From Desulfobacteraceae bacterium 4572_89 (GTDB lineage: Bacteria; Desulfobacterota; Desulfobacteria; Desulfobacterales; Desulfobacteraceae): DNA of 11,172 nt. The notes below the pieces were generated by a model. It had not been told where the DNA came from. It did not search any database and was given only the letters and a program-made list of their open reading frames with translations. The translations under genes and the position numbers were made by a program. Positions 5,172-11,172 of the stretch are shown in pieces; the stretch's first letter is position 1; each line of letters opens with the position of its first letter. Where the stretch lies: the NCBI GenBank assembly GCA_002085465.1, contig NBML01000070.1, forward strand, positions 1 through 11,172, written 5' to 3'.

Positions 5172-6794
5172 TTAATTGTTTATAGCCTTTACAGCCCTGC
5201 GGCAGGCATGGGCAAAATCTTCAGGATAGCAGCCGCTGATCCATCGAAGCTGTGCTTCGGAAAATGTTCCAGGGGCATGGGGAAGCCTGGGAATAAATGA
5301 ATACAAAAGATGCTGATTTGAATTAAGCCTGTCAAACCGGCCGGATAATTCAATGACAGTGATCATTTGGGCCCCCAGTTTTTCAAGCACCTGTATGGCT
5401 TTGAGCATTGATTGGTCCAGGGCCTGCCGCATGGGAATATCAGCTTCTAGAATATTGCTGCAATTGGTTTTTGTCATGAGCTGAAGCTCCCATTCACTGA
5501 TCTGGGCTTTGGGGGCAAAAAGGATCACATTCTCATCTTCATGAATTATAAGAGAGGAATTCCCAATGGATTTTCCGTCTGTGCGTTCATTGTTCTGGAT
5601 TGCCCCAAGATAGGCATCAAAAAAGTTTTTTCCTGTGGATTTTTTGAACTCTATTATAAAATCCGTGACCAGGTCGCCGCAGGAAAAACATTCATAGGCA
5701 TTCCCCTGGTTATCTGCTATCTGTCCCGGCACCATGGCGTTCTGCTGGTGAATCATCTGGTGGGAGGCATGGAGCCTGTGACCGGACTGGGCAAAGCCAA
5801 ATCCAAAATTCCATCCCCACAGGGCAGAATTAAAGGGGAGCTGTTTTCCTGGAAAAGATTCAAGGGCCTGACAAATGTTCCTGCGAAGTTCTTCCAGACT
5901 TTTTAGGGGCAGGCATTTATTCGGATGGGATATTGGGATACCAAGCTGACCTGCCATCCTTATGTAGACCCGCTGGTAGTAAATGTGACGGAGGCCAGTC
6001 ATATCTTCCAGGGTCAGATCTTTTGCCCGGTACCGGATGGTATCATGGGCCATGTTGGATGCAAAATGTCCCCAGGGAATATAGGAATTACGCCTCAGAT
6101 ATTCAAATACATGGGTGTTTTTATTTTCTGAAAGATATTCGCCAACAATTTCACTTTTGCCCTGGACACCGGGTTTGAGCACCAGGTTCCTTTTGTAGGA
6201 ATCCGGAAGACAGGGGTTGTTGACCAGAACCTCAAAGATTTCATGGTCATGGATATCCGGGACCAGGCTGCCGTTTTTTTCCTTTTTATATCCAATTCCC
6301 ATGGGAAGGCCGGACTCCTTATCAAACAGAATGGTACATATTTTTTTTGCCAGGGCTGTCAGTTCTTCAGGATCTGTGGATGCCTGGGCCAGGGCAATAC
6401 AAAGGGGGCGAGGCAGCAGATCCAGGAACCTGATTTTGTCTTGAGATTTCAGTCCAGAGCTCCATTGGTCCAGGTTCTGGAACAGGGAACAGGGGGAAGG
6501 CAAGGGCAGCTGAATGGTTTCCGGTTGTCCTGCGTGCCTGTCTGCCCAGGCTGAATTAATAAAGGTGGTGCCCCGGAAGGGAAAAGCATTGGCAATTTCA
6601 TAAATGCGATCAGCACCAGGTTCCTGAACATTGGTTTCTGGAAAATTTGTCTTATTGTCCACTGGAGTACCGTTGGAAAGCTGGCCAAGGATGGCTGGAT
6701 AGTCCTTTTCCCTCAGGTTCTCAACCTCAAATATAGGCTGGTGAATTCCTATCCTGAAATGGCTGTCTTGCCCAACACAAGTCCTGGTTTTCAC
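5172..6794 (-). CDS. Uncharacterised 540-residue protein, possibly distantly GalT/HIT-like
   Basis: The frame is open to 6920, but residues before the GTG at 6794 are read out of frame through the cupin gene. The GTG shares its G with the cupin TAG stop, and GGAG lies 5 bases upstream (6800-6803), so I choose it and get 540 residues. There is no signal peptide or membrane segment, so it should be cytoplasmic. I cannot name it firmly. Three features hint at the galactose-1-phosphate uridylyltransferase branch of the HIT superfamily: a histidine-rich HRLHASHQMIHQQ (339-351) where GalT has HPHxQ; ECFSCGD with a CxxC (368-374); and a C-terminal NVILFAPKAQISEWELQLMT followed by QHLLYSFIPRLP (about 494-505), laid out like GalT's second half. 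A C-terminal LRWISGCYPEDFA looks family-specific. The canonical HxHxH is not intact, so the activity may differ. It appears translationally coupled to the cupin. Confidence 0.75.
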   Translation of the reverse strand: MKTRTCVGQDSHFRIGIHQPIFEVENLREKDYPAILGQLSNGTPVDNKTNFPETNVQEPGADRIYEIANAFPFRGTTFINSAWADRHAGQPETIQLPLPSPCSLFQNLDQWSSGLKSQDKIRFLDLLPRPLCIALAQASTDPEELTALAKKICTILFDKESGLPMGIGYKKEKNGSLVPDIHDHEIFEVLVNNPCLPDSYKRNLVLKPGVQGKSEIVGEYLSENKNTHVFEYLRRNSYIPWGHFASNMAHDTIRYRAKDLTLEDMTGLRHIYYQRVYIRMAGQLGIPISHPNKCLPLKSLEELRRNICQALESFPGKQLPFNSALWGWNFGFGFAQSGHRLHASHQMIHQQNAMVPGQIADNQGNAYECFSCGDLVTDFIIEFKKSTGKNFFDAYLGAIQNNERTDGKSIGNSSLIIHEDENVILFAPKAQISEWELQLMTKTNCSNILEADIPMRQALDQSMLKAIQVLEKLGAQMITVIELSGRFDRLNSNQHLLYSFIPRLPHAPGTFSEAQLRWISGCYPEDFAHACRRAVKAINN

Positions 6795-7144
6795 TATAGC
6801 TCCGGTGCTGCTGGCGGTACCAGACAGACAAAAACAAGGGTTTCCCGGGAAATATTCCTGAACTGGTGTTCCACATCGGGTGGTACAAACACAGCCGTGC
6901 CCTGGGACATGGGATGCCATTTGTCTTCAATAAATACTTCACCCTGGCCAGCGTGAACAAAAACTTCGTGTTCCCAGTCATGGGTATGTTTGGGTGTATA
7001 TCCGTTCCTGCCTACTTCAAAGACCCGCATGCAGAAATTTTTTGCTTTGTCTTCCCTGCCGATCATTACTCTTCCTGTAACATTCCTGACCACTTCATTG
7101 TCCATGGTTACAGGCAGTATGTCATTATAATTTATGATTTTCAT
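6794..7144 (-). CDS. Small single-domain cupin protein
   Basis: This 116-residue protein is one cupin_2-type beta barrel. Motif 1 shows H53, H55 and E60 (KHTHDWEHE) followed by a glycine pair in AGQGEV. Motif 2 shows G82, P88, H93 and N97 (GTAVFVPPDVEHQFRN). The metal-binding set of three histidines and one glutamate is therefore complete. Such proteins bind a divalent metal and may be enzymes (isomerase, dioxygenase) or ligand sensors; the sequence does not tell which. It is cytoplasmic. Its ribosome binding site, AAGGAG 8 bases before the ATG, overlaps the TAA stop of the upstream chemoreceptor, and its own stop overlaps the next start by one base. The three genes are therefore almost certainly co-transcribed. 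Confidence 0.92.
   Translation of the reverse strand: MKIINYNDILPVTMDNEVVRNVTGRVMIGREDKAKNFCMRVFEVGRNGYTPKHTHDWEHEVFVHAGQGEVFIEDKWHPMSQGTAVFVPPDVEHQFRNISRETLVFVCLVPPAAPEL
6800..6803 (-). promoter_or_regulatory. Ribosome binding site and TAG/GTG junction fixing the 540-residue start
   Basis: On the minus strand GGAG is followed by CTATA and then GTG at 6794-6792, whose G is also the last base of the cupin TAG. The spacing is 5 bases. This is a typical translational-coupling junction and the main reason to reject the longer upstream start at 6920. Confidence 0.7.
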
Positions 7145-7156
7145 TGATTTATCTCC

Positions 7157-8743
7157 TTATATTTTAAAACGTCCCACCATTAAATTAAGGTGTTCTGCTA
7201 ATTTTGAAAGTTCCCGGGAACTCAATTTGATTTCATCACTTATTTTTGTTATTTCATCGGTGGAATTATTTACTTTTGATATTTCGCTGGTTATATCTTT
7301 TGCTACCACGGCACTTTGGGTTACGTTTTCATTGACCTCCTGGATGCCGGAAGAAGTCTGGCTTATATTTTCAGTAATTTCCCTGGTTGCAGCAGACTGT
7401 TCTTCCACAGAAGCTGCAATGGTTGAAACAACTTCATTCACATTGACAATAATCTGACTGATTTCATCTATCCCCACAAGGGTGCTGCTGGAATAGTTTT
7501 GAATATTTGAAATTTTATCTTTTATGTTCAAAGATGCCTCTGAGGTCTGCTTGGCAAGCTCCTTGATTTCATTCGCTACAACGGCAAAGCCTTTTCCTGC
7601 TTCTCCTGCCCTGGCAGCCTCAATGGTTGCATTCAGGGACAACAGGTTGACCTGTGCTGAAATATCGGTGATGGTTTCAACCACATTGTCTATTTCCTTT
7701 GCTGCCTGGCCCATCTGGTCCATTTGTTTTGTTGCCTCACTTACTTTGGAAACAGCATCCTGGGAAATTTCCCTGGCCTTTTCAGCATTTTGTGCAATTT
7801 CATTAATGGTTGCATTCATTTCTTCGGCAGCCGTTGCAACGGTGTTGGTGTTGGTGCTTGACTCTTCCATGGCAGCTGAAACTGAATTCATGTTGGTGGT
7901 CATTTGTTCTGCTGATGCCGCAACCATATTTGTATTATCTGAGACCTGCCGGGATTCATGGGACATGTTTTCAGAAATAGAGAATAATTCAGTTGATGAA
8001 GTTGAAAGGGTTTCAACCCCCTTGGAGATATCCAGGATCATTCCCTGGAGTTTACTGATAAATGTATTGAAAACAAGGGAAAGTGCTCCTATCTCATCTT
8101 TGCTGGATATTTCCAGGCGGTTTGTTAAATCACCTTCTCCCTGGGCAATATCCTTCATATTTTCATGGACATTGTTTAAAGGTTTTGAAACCAGGCGGTT
8201 TATGATGAAATAAAAAATAATGAAAAGAACAATCACAAGGGGTATGAGCAGCACTATAATAGCCATGGTCATATCTTTGATTGGAGCTTTAAGGTCATCA
8301 TTTTCAAAGGTGGTTGCCAGGATTATCCAGTCCTTGGGTTCAAAATATCTGAATGCCGCCACTTTATATGTATTTGTTTTAGGTGACAAATATCGGTGAT
8401 AACCATTTTTCTTTTCCACAATATGTTTGATAAAGGGTTTATTAATCCAGTTCTTCCCCTGTACTTTTCTATGGATAAGCATACCTCCTTTGGAATCAAT
8501 AATTGTCATAAATCCATTTTTGCCTATTCCAATTTCTTTGTTGATAATCTTTTCAAGATTTTTATGGCTTATCTCCTGTTTTTCAATGAAAGCAAGGGTT
8601 GATTCAGTGATATCTTCCAGTTTACTTTTGGTGATTTTCTGGACTTCCTTTGTTACAACTATCCTGCTTGCTATGAGAGAGGTTCCTGAACAGATGACAA
8701 GGGCTGCAAGAAGACAGATTGCAAGTTTTGCTTTAAGAGTCAT
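7157..8743 (-). CDS. Methyl-accepting chemotaxis protein with a periplasmic Cache sensor
   Basis: The 528-residue transmembrane chemoreceptor would report a periplasmic ligand to CheA/CheW. TM1 is at about 6-28. A small periplasmic domain (about 30-157) carries GKNGFMTIIDSKGGMLIHRK (74-93), the signature of a single Cache (sCache_2) domain, which usually binds small organic acids or similar ligands. TM2 is at about 159-183 and a HAMP domain at about 184-235 (RLVSKPL, EGDLTNRLEISSKDEIGAL). The signalling coiled coil has the conserved tip NLLSLNATIEAARAGEAGKG (366-385), with candidate methylation stretches such as SVEEQSAATREI (445-456). There is no C-terminal CheR-tethering pentapeptide. The start has an excellent ribosome binding site (AAAGGAGG, 7 bases spacing). 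No domain is missing. It is followed 12 bp later by the cupin gene, an unusual partner. Confidence 0.97.
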   Translation of the reverse strand: MTLKAKLAICLLAALVICSGTSLIASRIVVTKEVQKITKSKLEDITESTLAFIEKQEISHKNLEKIINKEIGIGKNGFMTIIDSKGGMLIHRKVQGKNWINKPFIKHIVEKKNGYHRYLSPKTNTYKVAAFRYFEPKDWIILATTFENDDLKAPIKDMTMAIIVLLIPLVIVLFIIFYFIINRLVSKPLNNVHENMKDIAQGEGDLTNRLEISSKDEIGALSLVFNTFISKLQGMILDISKGVETLSTSSTELFSISENMSHESRQVSDNTNMVAASAEQMTTNMNSVSAAMEESSTNTNTVATAAEEMNATINEIAQNAEKAREISQDAVSKVSEATKQMDQMGQAAKEIDNVVETITDISAQVNLLSLNATIEAARAGEAGKGFAVVANEIKELAKQTSEASLNIKDKISNIQNYSSSTLVGIDEISQIIVNVNEVVSTIAASVEEQSAATREITENISQTSSGIQEVNENVTQSAVVAKDITSEISKVNNSTDEITKISDEIKLSSRELSKLAEHLNLMVGRFKI

Positions 8744-8829
8744 TTTGAGGCCTCCTTTTTTAAGTTATGTATAGATGAAATCCCATTTATTTTATATCAT
8801 AAATACACTATGTATGTCTCTATTGGCCA
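8744..8829 (-). promoter_or_regulatory. Intergenic region with a weak promoter candidate for the chemoreceptor operon
   Basis: The 86 bp between the sensor kinase stop and the chemoreceptor start are AT-rich. On the minus strand GAGACA (four of six to the -35 consensus), an 18-bp spacer and TATAAA make a weak sigma-70-like candidate. An ATACA-cta-TGTAT inverted repeat at 8803-8815 lies within the spacer and could be an operator. No terminator was seen. The region could either carry its own promoter or be read through from the kinase gene. Confidence 0.3.
8751..8758 (-). promoter_or_regulatory. Strong ribosome binding site of the chemoreceptor gene
   Basis: The minus strand reads AAAGGAGG, then CCTCAAA, then ATG at 8743. 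The match to the anti-Shine-Dalgarno sequence is near perfect and the spacing is 7 bases. It fixes the start and predicts efficient translation. Confidence 0.85.
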
Positions 8830-10026
8830 TTATCCCTGCCCGGCAGAATCGTTCAGCAGATCTCGAATTGTTCTTGCCAGATCATTCATTGGAATGGGTT
8901 TTGCCAGGAATTTTTTGATACCAATTGCCCTGGCCCTGTCCCCTGAAATTTTTCCACTGTATCCCGAACAAATAATAATGGGCAAATCAGATCTTATCTT
9001 TAATATCTCAATTGCAAGTTTTTCCCCTGTCATACCAGGCATTGTCATATCCGTGATAACAAGATCAAATGAATAAGGGTTTTTTTTGAAAACCTCCATG
9101 GCCTGGACCCCGTCTGAAAAGGTATATACTTTATATCCATAATGTTCTAAGAAAATTTTTGTTACTTCTAGGATTGTCTCTTCATCGTCGATGAGCATTA
9201 TCCGTTCTGATCCGCCAGGTAAAATATCTTTTTTTATTTTTGGAATATCGTGAACAAATTCTTCTGAAACTGGAAAATATACATGAAAGCTGGAACCTGT
9301 GCCTGGTTTGTTAAGCACCTGGATATGCCCCCTGTGTTCCTTAACAATTCCATGAACCACTGCCAGACCCATGCCAGTGCCTTTACCGGCTTTCTTGGTG
9401 GTGAAATAGGGATCAAATATATTATCCAGAATTTCAGGATCTATACCAGGGCCGGTATCACCTACTTCAAGCCTGAGATATTTTCCCGGTAATATCTTGA
9501 GTCTGGAAATACTATCATTCCTGGTAATTTCTTTGTCAATTAATTCCACGGTCAGCACACCCCCGGCATCCTGCATTGAATGAAAGGCGTTTGTACAGAG
9601 ATTCATTATAATCTGGTGGATTTTGGTGGGATCTGCCATGATCACTGCCCGGGAAATAATATTTTTTTCTATGGCTATGGTTGTGGGTATTGATGCCCGG
9701 AGCAGCTTAAGTGCCTCTTTGATCACAACAGATATTATAAGGGGTTGTTTTTTATTGGTGGATTTTCTGCTGAAGGTAAGAATCTGCTGAACCAGATCAC
9801 TGGCCTTTTGCGCTCCATCTATAATTCGCTCAATATCTTTATTGGCTTTTTCAGGATCGGCCACATGATTTTTTGCCAACTGGGCAAAGCCGAATATACC
9901 TGATAATATATTATTGAAATCATGGGCAATACCCCCGGCAAGGGTTCCAATGGCCTCCATTTTCTGGGCCTGCTGGAGTTGGGTTTCAAGTTTTTTTCTG
10001 TCTGTAATGTCTTTTAAATTAACCAC
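8830..10026 (-). CDS. Hybrid histidine kinase, catalytic and receiver fragment
   Basis: This 398-residue fragment starts at a GTG (10026) that has no ribosome binding site and lies at the end of PAS2; the frame is in fact open up to 10311. It contains the HisKA dimerisation helix with phospho-accepting H35 in GGIAHDFNNILSG (31-43); the HATPase_c domain with its N box (MNLCTNAFHSM, 141-151), G1 (GDTGPGID, 189-196), F box (FDPYFTTKKAG, 204-214) and G2 (KGTGMGLAVVHGI, 215-227); and a receiver domain with acidic pocket D280/D281, phospho-acceptor D326 in VITDMTMPG and K376 in LAKPI. All catalytic motifs are intact. Without the sensor half it would be a soluble, unregulated kinase at best. It ends 86 bp before the chemoreceptor start. 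Confidence 0.9.
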   Translation of the reverse strand: MVNLKDITDRKKLETQLQQAQKMEAIGTLAGGIAHDFNNILSGIFGFAQLAKNHVADPEKANKDIERIIDGAQKASDLVQQILTFSRKSTNKKQPLIISVVIKEALKLLRASIPTTIAIEKNIISRAVIMADPTKIHQIIMNLCTNAFHSMQDAGGVLTVELIDKEITRNDSISRLKILPGKYLRLEVGDTGPGIDPEILDNIFDPYFTTKKAGKGTGMGLAVVHGIVKEHRGHIQVLNKPGTGSSFHVYFPVSEEFVHDIPKIKKDILPGGSERIMLIDDEETILEVTKIFLEHYGYKVYTFSDGVQAMEVFKKNPYSFDLVITDMTMPGMTGEKLAIEILKIRSDLPIIICSGYSGKISGDRARAIGIKKFLAKPIPMNDLARTIRDLLNDSAGQG

Positions 10027-10279
10027 AAGACCATTGTGGATTCCTTGTATATCCTTGATTATGGCGGCACTGAGGAGGATGGAAATGGTTTTGCCGTCTT
10101 TGGATAGTCTAGTTGTTTCAAATTGAACAGGAATCCCGGATTCATAGATTTCTTTTATTTTTGATTTAGCTTTTTCCTGCTGATCTTTCGGGACAAAGGG
10201 AATACGTTTCCCCTGTAATTCATCCAGGGACCATCCAAAAACTTCGGTAAAGGCAGGATTTAAATATAATGGATATCCA

Positions 10280-11172
10280 TCAACATCGCATTTCAGGGGC
10301 CTGGATATCGGCTACTGTCATGGTTTGGAACTCTTCACGGGTATAACCGAGCATTTTGGATGCTGCTGCATTGGCATCAATGATCTGGTCATCCAGAGCT
10401 TCAGTAAAAATGGCATCCGGGGCCTCTTCAAAAAGCATGCGGAACTTTTCATCGCTTTCACGCAGCGCTTCAGTGCGCTCCTCAACCCTGTTTTCCAGTT
10501 CTTTGTTGCTTTGTTCCAAAGAGTTGTTTAACGCGGCTATTTTTTTAAAAAGTATGTTGAAATTGAAATAAAGGATAACAAAAGCAAAGGAAAGAAGGCC
10601 CAGGGCAAAAATAATTGTCATGAGAATATCGCGTTTTGCTCTGGAGGCTATATTCTCAATATTTATCAATGAAAGTCCTCCTGCAATAACATCTCCTTTA
10701 AAATTCATGAAATCAGCACTGTGTATGAGGGCATGGGTTATCCCATTCAGTTTGATCTGCTGTATTTCCTTTTCAAGATCAAGGTCTTCTGGTAATTCTT
10801 GAAAATAGGGATTGCCGCAGCTGAAAACTGCATGGTTTCCGATGGTTTTATATGCTTTATCCAGGAGAATTGTTTTGCTGAGTTCTATTTTTGGGAAAAA
10901 AAGGGCAATACCGGCTTCTATAATGCTGTGTTCGTGCAGGTGATCATGATTGATTTTGTTTAATTGATCCAGGAAAAACGCTGCATCCAGGCCGAATCCA
11001 ATGAGCCCGATGAATTTTTTATCCACAAAAACTGGATGCACAATACGATATTGAAGTCCGTGTTTTACTATTTCAAATCCGTAATGCATCTTTTGGGTTT
11101 GGGTGCTTTCTTTTGCCATTGGACTGAGAAAACTAACATCATCACCATACAATTCAGGACTTTGAACTCTGA
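10280..11172 (-). CDS. Sensor kinase, periplasmic sensor and first half of PAS1 (5'-partial)
   Basis: The frame is open to the right edge, reading RVQSPELYGDDVSFLSPMA there, so the true start and the first membrane segment lie outside the window. The sensor resembles the double-Cache family of two-component kinases (dCache_3-like): SPELYGDD, then a GFEIVKHGLQYRIVHPVF phrase and IGLIGFGLD. A membrane segment follows (DILMTIIFALGLLSFAFVIL, about 175-194 counted from the leucine codon at 11152), then a coiled coil with SNKELENRVEERTEALRESD, then a PAS domain from about 236 (FRMLFEEAPDAIF, ASKMLGYTREEF) that stops at VADIQAPEMRC. The stop falls inside the PAS fold. Ligand unknown. Confidence 0.85.
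   Translation of the reverse strand, partial: RVQSPELYGDDVSFLSPMAKESTQTQKMHYGFEIVKHGLQYRIVHPVFVDKKFIGLIGFGLDAAFFLDQLNKINHDHLHEHSIIEAGIALFFPKIELSKTILLDKAYKTIGNHAVFSCGNPYFQELPEDLDLEKEIQQIKLNGITHALIHSADFMNFKGDVIAGGLSLINIENIASRAKRDILMTIIFALGLLSFAFVILYFNFNILFKKIAALNNSLEQSNKELENRVEERTEALRESDEKFRMLFEEAPDAIFTEALDDQIIDANAAASKMLGYTREEFQTMTVADIQAPEMRC

Larger units (their letters stand above)
8830..11172 (-). pseudogene. Hybrid sensor histidine kinase (dCache-PAS-PAS-HisKA-HATPase-REC), broken in PAS1 and 5'-partial
   Basis: Two overlapping minus-strand frames spell one hybrid sensor kinase whose beginning lies beyond the right edge. The first frame covers a periplasmic sensor, a membrane segment and half a PAS domain, then stops with TGA at 10282-10280. 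The second frame is open from 10311 and contains most of another PAS domain, the kinase core and a receiver domain. PAS1 ends right after VADIQAPEMR, about 55 residues into a fold of about 100. PAS2 enters at DVDGYPLYLNPAF without the usual leading helix. The simplest reading is an out-of-frame internal deletion near 10281-10290 that removed the end of PAS1 and the start of PAS2. An assembly error would look the same. The gene precedes the chemoreceptor operon in the same direction. Confidence 0.75.

Noticed and set aside
5541..5906. 121-codon plus-strand frame opposite the 540-residue gene
   Set aside because: It is antisense to a frame that has a good start and coupling signals, and it has no ribosome binding site of its own.
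7524..8213. 229-codon plus-strand frame opposite the chemoreceptor
   Set aside because: It is the antisense shadow of the repetitive, alanine/serine-rich coiled-coil part of the chemoreceptor gene, with no ribosome binding site and low-complexity sequence.
1..11172. CRISPR arrays, tRNA/rRNA genes, insertion sequences, phage or toxin-antitoxin genes
   Set aside because: No spaced repeats, cloverleaf-like sequences, transposase motifs or paired small genes were seen on either strand.

Overview
The window reads like a chromosome segment of a Gram-negative, anaerobic bacterium of the Desulfobacterota, most likely a Desulfobacteraceae-type sulfate reducer. This rests on inference: the PAS/histidine-kinase phrases (a TREE..TMTVADIQAPE PAS, a DVDGYPLYLNPAF PAS, an AGGIAHDFNNILSG kinase core), the large NAD-type glutamate dehydrogenase and the moderate G+C all resemble that group. 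There are no RNA genes, insertion sequences, CRISPR arrays or phage genes.

Layout. Positions 1-468 are mostly non-coding. They hold a possible gene start leaving the left edge on the minus strand, an unused ribosome-binding-site-like sequence and a perfect 20-bp tandem repeat. Two glutamate dehydrogenases follow on the plus strand. The first (469-3201) is a large NAD-type enzyme split over three ORFs by two frame lesions, one of which can be read as a 7-bp tandem duplication. The second (3238-4587) is an intact NADP-type GdhA.

Everything from 4673 to the right edge is on the minus strand, convergent with gdhA. In transcription order it holds: a dCache-PAS-PAS-histidine kinase-receiver sensor gene (11172 to 8830), broken inside its first PAS domain; an intact methyl-accepting chemotaxis protein (8743-7157); a small cupin (7144-6794); a 540-residue protein coupled to the cupin by a one-base TAG/GTG overlap (6794-5172), perhaps a distant GalT/HIT relative; an 11-bp perfect inverted repeat; and a 135-residue protein of unknown function (5080-4673).

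How the genes may work together. GdhA joins ammonium to 2-oxoglutarate, while the neighbouring NAD-type enzyme would run the catabolic direction if it were whole. The chemoreceptor, cupin and 540-residue protein are packed tightly enough to be one operon. A chemoreceptor co-transcribed with two apparently soluble, sugar-nucleotide-flavoured proteins is the least explained and most interesting arrangement here. Two multi-domain genes broken in 11 kb suggests either real gene decay or consensus/assembly errors, and this should be settled before any gene-loss story is told.
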